Assembly: GCA_003260075.1 (NCBI GenBank)
Contig: QLIY01000334.1
Location: 91,436 to 155,435 of the forward strand
Reading direction: 5' to 3'
Origin: Phallusia mammillata
Taxonomy: Eukaryota > Chordata > Ascidiacea > Phlebobranchia > Ascidiidae
DNA: 64,000 nucleotides
The translations under genes and the position numbers were made by a program. Below, one piece after another: positions 49,401 through 60,512 of the stretch; position 1 is the first letter of the stretch; every line of letters starts with the position of its first letter. The notes below the pieces were generated by a model, which was not told the DNA's origin, made no database searches, and saw nothing but the letters and a program-made list of their open reading frames with translations.

Positions 49401-51765
49401 TAAGTTATACTGAGTAATCAAATTAACGTCCCACATTCAATCATCGCAAAACATGCCAGCTTTGGGAAAATGTTAGGTGCCCCTTAAGTAATGTTCCATT
49501 AGCTTTAAGCTTTTACGTTTTATTACCCTATGGTATCATTGTTCATTTTATGTCACGATTTGAAATGACTCGGTTTGGTATATTGTCCTAATGTCTACGT
49601 AACAACAAGTACCGCTTGTTAAAACGTGGAGACATGATCCACAAACTTGTGTTTAGAAATGAATTTGTTTTAATCAGCATGATAGTTAAACCAATTCAAA
49701 AGTCACAAATATTACTAGAGAAATCCCCGGATAATAATATTTTTTTTACTACTGAGAAACTTGATCTTGGATGCGTTAAGTCTGCCCAAATTTTTTTACA
49801 ACATAAATCAAAAGTTGTTTAAAATGGTGCGTTTAAAGCATAACTATAGATAACCATTGCAACTGACCAGTTAAAAATCGCCACTGCACAAACTATACTA
49901 TCCCCCCCCCCTAACTTTGTTTAAAGGTCATACGTGTCACTTTTAACACACCTTCTTTGGCGAAGTTGTGTGACATTAACATAAGTTTGAACTTGGACAG
50001 GACGAAAAAAGTTGTTCTACTTCATTCCTTTACCATGTTCAATTTGCTTGTAAGTACCCCCCCCCCATGACTCGGTTTGGTATATTGTCCTAATGTCTAC
50101 GTAACAACAAGTACAGCTTGTTAAAACGTGGAGACATGATCCACGATGCCATGCAACAAACTTGTGTTTAGAAATGAATTTGTTTTAATCAGCATGACAG
50201 TTAAACCAATTCAAAAGTCACAAATATTAGTAGAGAAATCCCCGGACATTAATATTTTTTTACAACTGAGAAACTTGATCTTACCCCCCCCCCAACTCAT
50301 TAGCGTATTGCTTCACAGTTTGATTTCTTGCCAATTTGTTTTTTACAGCGCGTTGGTCATGCTTATGACACTTTTAGGCATAGAGACTTTCTACATGGGG
50401 CCGTTTTACCAAGCTAGTAAACTGTATTTAAGTTGGAAGAGTCTTCCCCCCCCCCCGCGTTAAGTCTGCCCAAATTTTTTTACAACATAAATCAAAAGTT
50501 GTTTTTTGAAATGGTGCGTTTAAAGCATAACTATAGATAACCATTGCAACTGACTAGTTAAATATCGCCACTGCACATACTATACTAAGTGTGAAAACAA
50601 TCTTATTTGCATATTGTGAAAACCGTATGACCCCAAATTATTCGCACCTGGAAATTTTGCTGTGGTTGTTGAAATTGTTGTTGTGGTTGTTGATATTGCT
50701 GTTGAGTAACCGGCCCCCCCCCCCCCAAATTATTCGCACCTGGAAATTTTGCTGTGGTTGTTGAAATTGTTGCTGAAATTGTTGTTGTGGTTGTTGATAT
50801 TGCTGTTGAGTAACCGGTTGCTGTTGGAATGCTGTGATATCCGGGTATAACTGTAAAACAATGGATATCACTAAAGGAAATCAACCTATTTTGAACTAAA
50901 CTCAATAGGTTGTGCATGGGTTACAGCATAGTCACGCAGCGGGTAGCCTACCAATCCGAAATCGGCATTTGACACATTTTGGATCGCAGCAAAACTGGCC
51001 TGCATATACTGTCGGCAAGCTTAAGGCATGTTATGACTAATTTGCGTTAACGTATGACCATGTCGCAACACCCGCTGCTTAGCTGGCATTTGTTCATCAG
51101 ACGATGGTCCTTTATTTTAAATAAACATTTTTCCAAAGGCCATCTGTATGTGTGTAAAGTCATTACATTTTGGTGTAGCTTATTATCGATGGCGCTACTA
51201 AAACGCTTAAAAGCAGTGATTCTCAACCGCGGCTTTCAGGGTCGCATGCGGCACCCAACTTATTTTGCGGCTCGCACCAGACCTCAGAAAACCACCAAAG
51301 ATTGCTGTTTTAGCTTTCAAGGTAATAATCTTTAGTGATTTTATGAGGTCTTGATTTTCACGGCTCCTTACACACTTAAAAAACTACCATTTCGCCCCGA
51401 CAATAACAAAAGTTTGAGAACCACTGCTTAAAAGGAAGGCGTATTGAAACATTTGTTCAATTGACAGCAAATTTCAATAAATTATAGCTAGCTGTCAGCG
51501 AAGTGTAACTGGTGGCATGTGCTACAAGGAAATAGTTGTTAAATTATGCGCAATCTCTTGAATCTTATGAAAAAATCGATATTAAAGCAGTTATTATCAC
51601 CCAAGGACAAAAATTCTTTCATTATGTGTCACATATTTACTCTTTTTTGTAAGCGGAATTGTGGAAAATTTTGTTTACCTCGGGGGCACTTGGGGCCGAA
51701 GGTGACGTGGGTGATCCGTGGTCGAACTTCTGTGGGTGGGGTGAGTACGGTGGGGGGCTATCCAT
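43451..51765 (-). CDS. Tandem PH-like domain protein with PPPY and Gln-rich N-terminus
   Basis: Five exons: 51679-51765 (ATG at 51765), 50740-50850, 48600-48684, 47049-47321 and 43451-43776 (stop at 43451-43453). They total 882 nt with all phases agreeing, giving 293 residues. Exon 1 starts MDSPPPYSPHPQKFD, a PPPY motif of the kind bound by WW domains. Exon 2 is Gln-rich (QQQYQQPQQQFQQ). From about residue 86 a first PH-like fold begins (KCGTIDVGLS, then FSRNFLEVKDGVMRV and ending AYEWLLAFSQF). A second fills about 183-280 (YSKGSKKFEERFLRLGSDG ending TASLWLAAFRWH), each closing with the aromatic helix typical of PH domains. A lipid-binding or membrane adaptor role is inferred. Exons 2 and 4 each have a partial duplicate next to a C-tract (about 50632-50713 and 47392-47633); these copies lack a splice site or an end and are excluded. 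Confidence 0.85.
43920..44230. mobile_element. Non-autonomous hAT element, 311 bp, perfect 8-bp target duplication
   Basis: The termini are CAGGGGTCTCAGACTCAAAC and GTTTGAGACCCCTG. Flanking GTGTAGGT occurs at 43912-43919 and 44231-44238. It lies in the last intron of the PH gene. A truncated relative is at 46325-46584. Confidence 0.9.
44288..44484. repeat. Tandem duplication of about 98 bp
   Basis: Two copies of a unit starting GTGGCTTTCTGATATACTTCC; the second has a 5-bp internal insertion (ACTAT). There is no C-tract at the junction. It is in the last intron of the PH gene, just after the hAT element. Confidence 0.8.
45696..46175. repeat. Tandem array of 157-bp units, three copies
   Basis: The last two copies (from TTTTGGGGGGCTGTGGG at 45875 and 46032) are almost identical. 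The first, from about 45696, is clearly diverged. All share TCTTTCTTGACCAAAACGTG near their end. The array is in the last intron of the PH gene, and the open frames over it are repeat-derived. Confidence 0.75.
46325..46584. mobile_element. Truncated copy of the 43920 hAT element
   Basis: Homologous to the right four-fifths of the element at 43920-44230, including the right terminus GTTTGAGACCCCTG. The left terminus is missing and so is the left target duplication. Confidence 0.8.
47080..47691. repeat. 300-bp direct duplication joined by C10, covering a PH exon
   Basis: Copy 1 (47080-47379) and copy 2 (47392-47691) differ at a few percent of positions. A C10 tract (47382-47391) lies between them. 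Both contain most of PH-gene exon 4. Copy 1 continues into the true donor at 47049; copy 2 keeps the acceptor but is cut at its 3' end by the C-tract, so it cannot be a full exon. Confidence 0.85.
47914..47938. mobile_element. hAT terminal remnant cut by C11
   Basis: The 25 bp read inwards from CAGGGCTGGGCAACTTGCGG, a hAT-type terminus. The rest of the element is missing and is replaced by a C11 tract (47903-47913). Confidence 0.5.
47943..48560. repeat. Direct duplication joined by C10
   Basis: Copy A (47943-48293) and copy B (48304-48560) start AGAGCATT and share CGCTAGTGGTCGCTAGAGAT and GAGGGCATTATTTATCGAAT. Copy B lacks about 85 bp near its start. The C10 tract is at 48294-48303. Located in PH-gene intron 3. 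Confidence 0.8.
48772..50590. repeat. Shuffled fragment duplications, each preceded by C10-11
   Basis: The source fragments are a (48772-48910), b (49264-49397), c (49566-49755) and d (49773-49897). After 49902 they recur as b (49912-50056), c (50067-50283), a (50294-50445) and d (50457-50590). Each copy is introduced by a C-tract (49902-49911, 50057-50066, 50284-50293, 50446-50456). Fragment a is out of order. The copies are slightly diverged. All lie in the intron between PH-gene exons 2 and 3. Confidence 0.85.
50632..50820. repeat. Partial duplicate of the Gln-rich exon joined by C13
   Basis: The segment from CAAATTATTCGCACCTGG to GTTGAGTAACCGG occurs at about 50635-50713 and again from 50727, separated by C13 (50714-50726). 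The lower-coordinate copy keeps the donor but is cut within the exon and lacks 12 bp of the Gln repeat. The upper copy is the full exon. Confidence 0.85.
51214..51426. mobile_element. Non-autonomous hAT element, 213 bp, perfect 8-bp target duplication
   Basis: The termini are CAGTGATTCTCAACCGCGG and AAGTTTGAGAACCACTG. Flanking CTTAAAAG occurs at 51206-51213 and 51427-51434. It lies in intron 1 of the PH gene. The open frame at 51054-51335 crosses it and is spurious. Confidence 0.88.
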
Positions 51766-54744
51766 TGTGTTACTTAAGGGGTTAGTTCCAAAATGCAACA
51801 ATGAACAGTTAACACAATGCAACACTAAGTTGGGAAAAGATACACTGAAACAAAAACTCTGGTTAGGCATTGCAGTGTGTTGGATAATTGCGATGTTCTT
51901 TTCCATTTACATGCGTTTACGACTTAGAGGTCGACGACTTGTAGCAACAACTGAATCTTTTGGATTATTTGCCAACCAAATTACATAGCTTAACAAGTTT
52001 GAAACAAATAAACCGATACATAGCTTCACAAGTTTGAAACAAATAAACCGATGCGTAGCCTAGCTAGCATGTTTCAAACAAATAAACCTATACGTAGCTT
52101 AACAAGTTTAAAGTACAGGCTTTGCATGTCCTAATACCTGTCTGCCAACCTAATTGCGTTGCAACTACAAAAGTTACAAACAAAATGTCACTTCGTTGAC
52201 ACATTCAAAGGTAGAGAATGTGACAGAATTGGAATGCCAATAACCTCTTTTGCACAATAATAGAAACTTGCACGTATAAACGCCTAAACTTTGCGAGGCA
52301 AAAATGCACATTATTATATTTATTCTTTTTTTTTTCTTCTGTTAATTTACAACTGGTTTGTACGATTTACTTGCCACTGCTAGTGACTGCGTTTGTAAAA
52401 GTTGTGCAAACACATTGTCCTAAAACCGCACGGCAGCCACTTACACGAAAAGGTTATTGCCTGTGCAGAAGCCAGTGCCTTTAGAGCAGTGGTACATTTG
52501 GTTTACCGAGTACATCCTCTTTCCTCTACGGTTATTGTGCATTAAACCGCCAGGACGTCATGTTCTGACGTAGGTAACAATACTGACGAACTGTCAGGAC
52601 ATCGTAGCGACCAAAGGTAATTTTAATTGCAGTGCCATTTAGCTGAAATAAATCAACGCACGTCAAGTATAGAAACGCTATTTGAGTCATTCATCAATAC
52701 AAAATCTGAAGCGTACGAATTTATATAAGTATCTTTCTCGCAACCAACGGTAAACATTTCCCCCGACAATGTGCCATTTAAACCTCAGATAAGAATGTAC
52801 CAGTTTAAAATAAAATTACAAGGCAATATAATAAATCAATATATAATTCCTCTACGACTAATTTTGCCACATTGCCTTGTGCCTTTTACTGTTTCATCAG
52901 AGAATGCTTTTAGTTTGGTAATACATTCGAAGCAACTGGCTATTTCCTTGCGATTATTATCAACGATGTAGGGCAAGTAAACTTTATTTACATGTACACA
53001 CACCCTGCTGTTTTCCCTGTTTTCAGCTTAGCGTTCCTCGACATTAACGCACTGCATTGGCAGATTATGTCGTACACCCCCAGCGGCTTAAATATTAACC
53101 CATCACGAAACTGAAAGGCAACTGTATTGAACATGTCGCAATTACATACAGCTTTATTGCTTCTTTATGTGCTGAACGTTTGGCCTTTGCTTTTAATATG
53201 GCCAGTTTATTTCGTTGTAAATAAAGCCAAATACTTGTCAAACCAAAGTCACTTTCAGAATTATACTTTGCTTTAACACATTATGACGTTGTTCTTGCCA
53301 CGTTTTGCAAACTTATATGTGTTGCCCAAACGGGCCTTTAAATATTTTTTAAGGTTTTAGTTTCTTTGCAAGGTATCTAAACAGCGCTATGAAACTCTAC
53401 TCTTAATGCAACGCTAATTTGCATTCAGTACTTCATCTCACTAAACAGTCTATCAGAAGATTACTAAATCGTCTTTAAATGATCTGCATGAAGTGGCATA
53501 CTCGGTAGTGGTGCAAGCTTTGTAACTTCAAGAGCCGACATGAGTTGTAAAGGAAGTTTGACCATGACTACAAATCGTTTTATGAAATGCTAAAAAACGA
53601 CATTACAATATTGTGACATGTTTACAGTATACACACTTGTGAAGTAAGCCAATTGAGCAAAACACTAGTTATGGCATGTCGACTAGACCACCACATTGGC
53701 TCAATGCCAACCTTAATTCGTGTTACTACCCAATACTGACTTAATTATTTCACTAACTCGTCATCTGTCAGCTAGGGTACAGACTTCCGGCTTTAGTTGC
53801 GCGTTGTTGGAGCTTGACATGTCTTAACTTCCGTCTAGGATCAGCTAAGCGCACAACATTCAGATGCACTTACAATGAAACTTTTTCTCAGCGTTTAGGT
53901 CAACGACAAAAACCTTAACATACTGTATTGAGTTATCAAATTCCGTTCAAGCAACTAAGCTAAATTTATAACGCTCATTTTACCCGTTACTGTACTTATC
54001 AGACATTTTGGCATGGTGCTTCGCAGATCTTATCAACGCATTCAGGGTTAGACACAACTTCACAAGATGCTACAAGCATTAGGATTTCACACACAATCAG
54101 TGCAATGTAGTAATTGGAGGTAAAATAACGATTAGAGGTTTAAGGCCTTTTCGAGCCTCACTAAAATTTACGGGCACAAGCTGTTGTACAGTGGTAAATC
54201 GATAAATCGACGGTTAGAGGCTTCGTCGCCAATTATGTGAACTCAATGTGCGTAGAAGAGTGCGATAATAATAAGTAGAATTCTGTTTCCTACTTATCAG
54301 CCTCCACTGCTAGCTTTTAACCAAACCTGACCATGCTTTGATAGTGCCTATTACGTGCTAATTGGTGTATATTTAGTTTCGCGACAAAGCATTTAGGACA
54401 TCCTACACCACCTGAACTGACAACAAAATCGAAAACCGTTTAGTCTGAATACTCTGAAATATGACAACCTCTACAGTTAACCAACCAACAACAACAGTTG
54501 ACAAAGTTTCTAAACTTTGATTCAAGGTTTGTACAGCACCTGATTTATTTATGAAAAAAATCATCTATATATACTTCGTACTGCAAAGGTTTTGTTCTAA
54601 CTTTTCATTTCCTTTTTCAATTCAACCACAATTCAAATAACAGGACACTTGACTCGATAACCTACGGTTTTTTCGGTGTCCTTGCTGTTTACGTATCCGT
54701 TCAACAATGGAACTGTAATGATGAAGTGACTATGCAAATAAAAT

Positions 54745-54776
54745 TTGACTTGACTTGACTTGACTTGACTTGACTT
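54745..54776. repeat. CTTGA pentanucleotide microsatellite
   Basis: About six uninterrupted TTGAC units. Confidence 0.9.
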
Positions 54777-55399
54777 TCCATCCAGCATTACCCTAACTGC
54801 GTCTCCTGAGTATAACACCCTTCAGCAAACAACCTGAGTCATTGAGGGATAAAAAACAAACTTTACTTCAGCAGACCGGAAAATTAACACTTCACAAGCA
54901 AAAGGAATCCCCCTTGTGGAGTGGACCAAGACCGGCAACTATTACCTCGAACACTCCTTAAACTGTTACCCAAAACAGTCAGCGAGGCAGGCAAAGCGAA
55001 AACCACGTCAGTTCTTCGCCTTGTAAGTCTGTAGTCGATCAGCTGGCGGCTGGCGCGGTAAAAACCTTTGTCACTGAAAACTAGTCTTGCGTGACCTTAT
55101 TTTGTTACGCGTTATTTTCATCGCTACGTCAATGGTCACAAGCTCGAAGTCGAGTAACCGCCGCTTTTCGAGGCAAACAACGAACTTCCAGCGCTCAATA
55201 ATACATTCGTAAGTCGTAACGTTGCAAAGCAAATCTGATCACAAGCTGTGACGCTGCTGGGTCGTTATGACGTCACAATATAAACAAAGCACCACTCCAG
55301 TCAACTGTCGTTAGTTTTCGTGCTCGTCACGTGCGATGACGAAATGAAATCACGTGAATACTTAAGTTGCCGTAAGTTTAAACCGATTGCTATAATTAC

Positions 55400-55488
55400 C
55401 TGAGGAATATAACGGTCACGAGCGCCACACCAACAAGGTTTGTACTGAAATAGACCTAGGCAAGTGGTAACATCCCAAGCGTAAAATC
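55400..55488 (-). CDS. Possible isolated Cys/aromatic-rich exon
   Basis: The acceptor GCGTTGTCCAG ends at 55489 and the donor GTAATTA starts at 55399. One frame is open through the exon (FYAWDVTTCLGLFQYK, then PCWCGARDRYIPQ), entered with two bases and left in phase 0. The residue mix looks like an extracellular domain, but no family is recognised and no partner exon was found. Confidence 0.22.
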
Positions 55489-58400
55489 CTGGACAACGCA
55501 AGCAAAGTTATGTTGCTTTGTTCCAGAGTTTCAATGACGAGCAAAATATTTGCAGATAGTGATGTTGTGAAACTGCCACACTGTGCCGTTACTAGAAAGT
55601 GAAAATTTATCATTTTCGATAACGATTCAACTAACATTACAAACACATTTGATCCCCACTCACCATTAAAAACGCGTTGTTTTGTTAAAAATAAGTCCAA
55701 AATGTCAGCTGTGCTACAGAACATAAAAACAGTAAAGTCAACGTGCAATATATTCCTTGAACAAAAATCAGCAACACAACAATCTTCAAATAATATTCTA
55801 TACAAAACAGACATAAAACAATAACATTGGGATAAGAAGTGAGTGCGTACAGATCTAAACAGACTGAACACCAGATATTAAATGTATAAAAATCACAATA
55901 AAAGGCTGAATAGCACTCGAATTGGTTGTGAAATACTGGCTACAGCTTTAGGGTTGAAGTATCCCTCAATCAACACTCAACTGCTCTTGACTAGCTCATA
56001 AACTGTTTCTCCTTCAGCACATTATGCAGATACAAAGTTAGCTCGGTCTTTAAAGTTCTTGATGAGAGCAAAAATATGCTCAAGATCTTACCTGGACGTC
56101 TTATTTTCTTACAATACAGGCCTAGGATAAATTAGACCGGTTTCCTAGGATAAATTAGACCGGTTTCTTCGAAATATCCTAAACCTATTTTTCAAATAAT
56201 ACTCCAATGGCAAAGGATTTTTAATATGTACACAAAATTGGTAAAAAAACAAACGATTTAAAGTTATTACACCAAAAGCTGTTTGGCGGCTATATTTAAC
56301 TGTTAGCTGTAACATAGCCTACAATGAATGATTCACAACAATGTACAAAAAACAGTGACGATTGTTGCAATATTCGACACCAAGTTAGTGTGTTTAGTGA
56401 TTTATTGTCCAGTTGTTTTAAATTTAAACAGGTAACTCAAATTTATTTCAGTAATACGCCTATGTCAATTATGGCCCTTAGTTTTTTATAGCCTTCTCTG
56501 TTCAAACCAGCGGTACTGGTGTTATTTGCGAAACCAGACATACAGATATTTGTTACACAACAATATGTTATCTCAAAAATGACAAGCGCCTCTAAGCAAA
56601 ATAAATAGGCCTATACTTATCTTATCGGTTATCGCTCTTATCGGTAAATTGTTATCTCTAACCCTTACATTTACACCAAAAAGCACACAGTCAAACCATA
56701 AAATGTATAACTGACGGAAAATGGATACATTTCGAGCGTACAAAACCATTGGTGACTTAAATATCAGTTTACACTGTCTGCAGTGTTTCCTGACGTTTCA
56801 ACTGAGCCGGCTGTATTGATTTTATGCGACTCTTCTTTCAACGAGAAAGGAAAAGCCAACGGAATCTGTTTTGTTTATATTTTCCGACCATAAACACTGA
56901 AAGCGTTTACCATAGAACTTTTTAGTTAAATTCGGTTGCGATACGGAGAAATTTGAAAAGTATATGTATAGGTTTTTTAAGCCTATTTTATAAGTCATTT
57001 TGTTTTACAAAACGTTACATTTTTAGAAAATATGTAGACTATTGGGGCAAATTTGTTGCACTTAAACTTTCGAGCAAGTGGCTAAGAGCTTATTAAGGAA
57101 CTTTTAAGGACAATTAGAAAGGCGTTTCAGCCAATTTTATTTACATATAATCGATCAAATAAATATCCTGCGATTAAACTACACTGAAGCAGACGAGATT
57201 CATGAATTAAAGATGAATACTCAGGTAAAATAAAAAATGGACCTAAAAAACACAAAAATGTATGTTGACTACACAATTCATCGGTATTACGACTCAAGCA
57301 GCCGTAATTGCCACTATCAGTGAAAGTTTTAATAGCAGTATCAGTGAAAGAATTTTGCCAGCAGTAAATGTATTCTTCCCGTGCATGAAGGTCAATTTAA
57401 CGTTGTTTGGTGAGGTCAGCATGAAGGCCCATTTTCATTCCGTTTTTGCGTGTTGCTGACGTAATAAAGGGCCTCTAATCTTAAAACGAACTGCTGCATT
57501 GTTGTCAGGTCACAGATTCTCAGCAAGGCGAGAAATTCTTAAGAAAAAGTCCCCGATAAAACTCGCCCTGGTGAAGCACTATAACCGGGTTTTACCACCA
57601 AATATTTTCGGTTATTTCCGCTGGTGTATTCATAACATCAACGGTTTCGATTTTGGTCAGGTGATAACAGAATGTTTTTAGTAACATGAAATGTAAAAGG
57701 CCCGACGGAACCGTCCAATGCCTGGGGCCAAGGCAAGTTCTTACTGCTGACGATAGTTTAGGAGCCAAGCTAGATAGTGCGGTTAATTGAGAACAAATTT
57801 GGAAAACATAATTGAAAGTGGCCAATTTTTCATGCAACTCGTGGATTGGGGATTTAAAGTTTAACTTCAAGGCTATGCGTGGTCTATTTTATGCTACTGT
57901 TAAACATTTCGGCAAAACAACAACATATGTAACTACACTGGTGGGTTAAATCTGAACGCTATTAACACAGTTTTGTCTGGATGAAACCAGAGAGCAAATT
58001 GTTTATTGCCTAAGGCATGGCTAGCCTAAAAGTTACAACACAGCACTAAATAAAAAATAAACTTGTTTTAGCTGCGTGCAGTATATTGTTTAGTCACGAG
58101 TCACCACAGACCGAATAAACGTGTTTTAAGTAATTTCAGCTGTCCGATATCAATACCATGTAACAAAATTTCATTTTATTTCCGGTCCGGATACCCGTCA
58201 TTCGACGTCATCATGTAGTAGGGATGACTGGTGAACAAAATAAATGGTTAATGGCAAGGGATGACCGTGCGCGTAAATTCCATTCATGCACGAAGCAGAA
58301 AATCCGTTAATTCTACGAATTCCGCATGATAAAGCAATATAATAATGTGAAAGTAGCGCATGAGTTTAAGCCTAGTTGTCGATTTGTTAGTCGTATAGTT

Positions 58401-58722
58401 GTTTAATGTTTATTAATCGTCACTGATTTACTTTTATTCTGTGCAACAAAATATAACACGCCAAGTCGTTTAAGGGAAACCCGAATCCGAAAGTACAACC
58501 GCGAAACCGGGCCTGAACCCGGAACTGTTGTTGCACAAATTTCGGCATTCTGCATAGATAAAAGATATAATAAACAGGGCTCCATTTCCCTGGTGCATGT
58601 AACGTATGCCAACACGCTGAAGAGTATTTTTCGTTGCGTCTGACTCACTATTTCCATCTAGTGGTAAATAATCACCTCATAGCAAAAAACAGCAAAATAG
58701 AAAAACTGAGATTTTCTAAAAG

Positions 58723-58728
58723 TTTATT
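58723..58728 (-). promoter_or_regulatory. Poly(A) signal AATAAA of the USP gene
   Basis: AATAAA on the minus strand begins 41 nt after the USP stop codon, a normal spacing for a short 3' UTR. Confidence 0.6.
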
Positions 58729-58768
58729 GCACCTAGAAAAAAAGCACCATGACGTCACTGCTACGTCA

Positions 58769-60176
58769 TCACAAAATACGTTCGTAGAAAAGGAGGTAAG
58801 CGTTGCTGGATAGCGCTTTGGCTTGCGATGACTTCGATACAGTGGTGTCGCTTATGTGATACCATACACCTGCCGACGGTGAAATGCTTTTTGCACCTGC
58901 AAGCAATATACGACAGGTAAGTTTACACGAAAAATATGACAGTTTTTGGTGAACAAGTATTGGTTAAGGCGAGAGATCCTAGTTAATTGGATGAGTGGGG
59001 GAAGTCTAAACGCCTTATTTACAATAGAATGTTTTGAGGTGTCATTTTCGTATCTGGGTCGAATTTCGCGCAGCCGTCTTTTATAATATAATGACAACTT
59101 TTGACCGTTCAGATAAAAACAAAATGTTTTACCTTGATTAGGTAAGGTTTTTCAACCTTCACTAATATTTTAACATTCCACGAACAACACTTGCATTTAA
59201 CTATTAGTAATTTTATCTGTACTTATTTTGACATGTACTACAATCGAGCAACGAAACTGACTTAGTTAATTGTTGGTGGATTATAAGCATCAAGCCAATA
59301 CCTTCTTGATATTCCGGAACACACTTTTGCTGGTTAATTAAAAGCGCTGAAAGGCGATCGTTGGCGGATCGCACTTTTACGTAGGCGGTGTAGTGCCCTC
59401 GACTAAGACTCCCGGCATGTTCTACAATTCCGTATAAATGGTAGAGAATTCGAGAATCTTCGTCTGCAAACTCCTGTGCGACACACACACAATATAAGGT
59501 TTGCTCTGATGAACGATGCAAATTGATTTTCATTCATATGAGCTCATGTCTTTATAACAAACCATAAGTTAGTTAAGGCACATGAATTTCATAAGCGGAA
59601 CGAAGATACTCAAGTACGGCAGATGGATGTCATTAAAGTGACAACGATACCCAGGTGTACAGTGGCATAACGCTTTAAAGTTTAATGGCACATATGCAAG
59701 CAAGGGGAGCAGTGGGAAAGGGGTATTTTAAAGCAAAGTTGAAATTTAAGTGCTAATGTTCAACTTTTTTGGTGTGTTATACATTTATGTGGCACCAAGA
59801 TTGCCAATGGGGCATCGTAACGAGTGTGTTTGCAAGGTTTTGGGTTACATTCTTGTCTCAAAAGGTATCGTGTTTTTGTAAACAAAGCCCAATGCAATCC
59901 CCACTAAGTCGAAAATATTCAAACCAAAATAATCCAATAAAATTGCAAAAAAGATAACTCTTACAATAGGCAAAACAAACTACATACAAACAGCAAATAC
60001 GTAAATGGAACATGGTCTTGAATAGCTGTAACAGTTCAATACCGTATTCTTTAATTTTAATATTATAAGTTAGTTTGTCCCATATGTACCTTGCAGTCTG
60101 TAGTGCAGAATGGGGCCAGATCGAGCAATATGGGAATATCAACATGCTTGTTAACTTTCCGCAGATTAAACCCAAC
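58769..60176 (-). CDS. USP16: Ubiquitin-specific protease, USP16/USP45 type, C-terminal exons
   Basis: Three exons: 60090-60176, 59302-59473 and 58769-58896 (stop TGA 58769-58771), with agreeing phases. They encode the end of a USP catalytic domain. [22 protein letters not shown] leads into the His box [20 protein letters not shown], where the His of RGHYTAY is the catalytic base. The remainder is WYHISDTTV and the terminal YLLFYERIL. The spacing and the short insert after the His box fit USP16/USP45, deubiquitinases with known chromatin (histone H2A) and repair roles. The Cys box, zinc finger and all upstream exons are absent. On the same strand the next exons upstream, from 60663, belong to an unrelated fibronectin III gene. 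So this is either a broken gene, a same-strand nested arrangement or an assembly join. Confidence 0.88.
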
Positions 60177-60258
60177 CTAAAAACAATACATGGTGACATT
60201 TATTACCAAACAAGCACCAACTGTGTTTGATAATTCGAAACGGGTGCATAATCTAGTA

Positions 60259-60279
60259 CAGTGTGGTCCAACGTTATTT
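60259..60279. mobile_element. hAT left terminus cut by C10
   Basis: CAGTGTGGTCCAACGTTATT matches the start of the element at 63860 (CAGTGTGGTCCAACTTTATT) and then stops at the C10 tract 60280-60289. Confidence 0.6.
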
Positions 60280-60289
60280 CCCCCCCCCC

Positions 60290-60335
60290 GCACTGATGAG
60301 ACCTTATAGGTCGAAACAGTGTGCACTGTCTGCAG
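60290..60335 (+). ncRNA. Hammerhead ribozyme motif, type I, complete core
   Basis: CTGATGA (60293-60299) is followed by stem II GACC/GGTC (60300-60303 with 60309-60312, loop TTATA) and GAAA (60313-60316). Stem III ACAGT/ACTGT (60316-60320 with 60325-60329) is closed by GTGC. C at 60330 is the expected cleavage base (GTC). Every invariant base of the hammerhead core is present. Stem I pairs only GCA (60290-60292) with TGC (60331-60333) because the C10 tract directly replaces its 5' side. The short stem III and open stem I match the type I motifs known in Penelope-like elements and metazoan retrozymes. Activity is uncertain with such a short stem I. Confidence 0.6.
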
Positions 60336-60454
60336 ATAACCGCTGTCTTTTTGAAATATTGTTTGAGATCTAATGGCGAATATATACAGACAACAGACGA
60401 AACAAACAACATACTTATTATTTAGACGTTTTGGCATATAGTTATGTAGCTTCA

Positions 60455-60512
60455 TTTCACTGATGCTGGCATGAACATTTGCCGAAACGTTTAAACAGTA
60501 AAGCATGTCGCT
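60455..60512 (+). ncRNA. Degenerate second hammerhead-like motif
   Basis: CTGATG (60460-60465), a weak GGC/GCC stem II, GAAAC (60484-60488), a four-base ACGT/ATGT stem III and C at 60509 appear in hammerhead order. The CTGATGA box ends in C instead of A, so it is probably inactive or coincidental. It lies 179 nt downstream of the first motif, in the same orientation. Confidence 0.2.

Larger units (their letters stand above)
51766..58768. other. Gene-poor region, 7 kb
   Basis: No gene is recognised with confidence. A degenerate tandem repeat of about 38 bp (CAAGTTTGAAACAAATAAACC) lies at 51984-52115, a CTTGA microsatellite at about 54745-54776 and a direct repeat of about 25 bp (CTAGGATAAATTAGACCGG) at 56122-56169. 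One possible exon is listed at 55400-55488. The end of the region holds the poly(A) signal of the USP gene. Confidence 0.45.
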
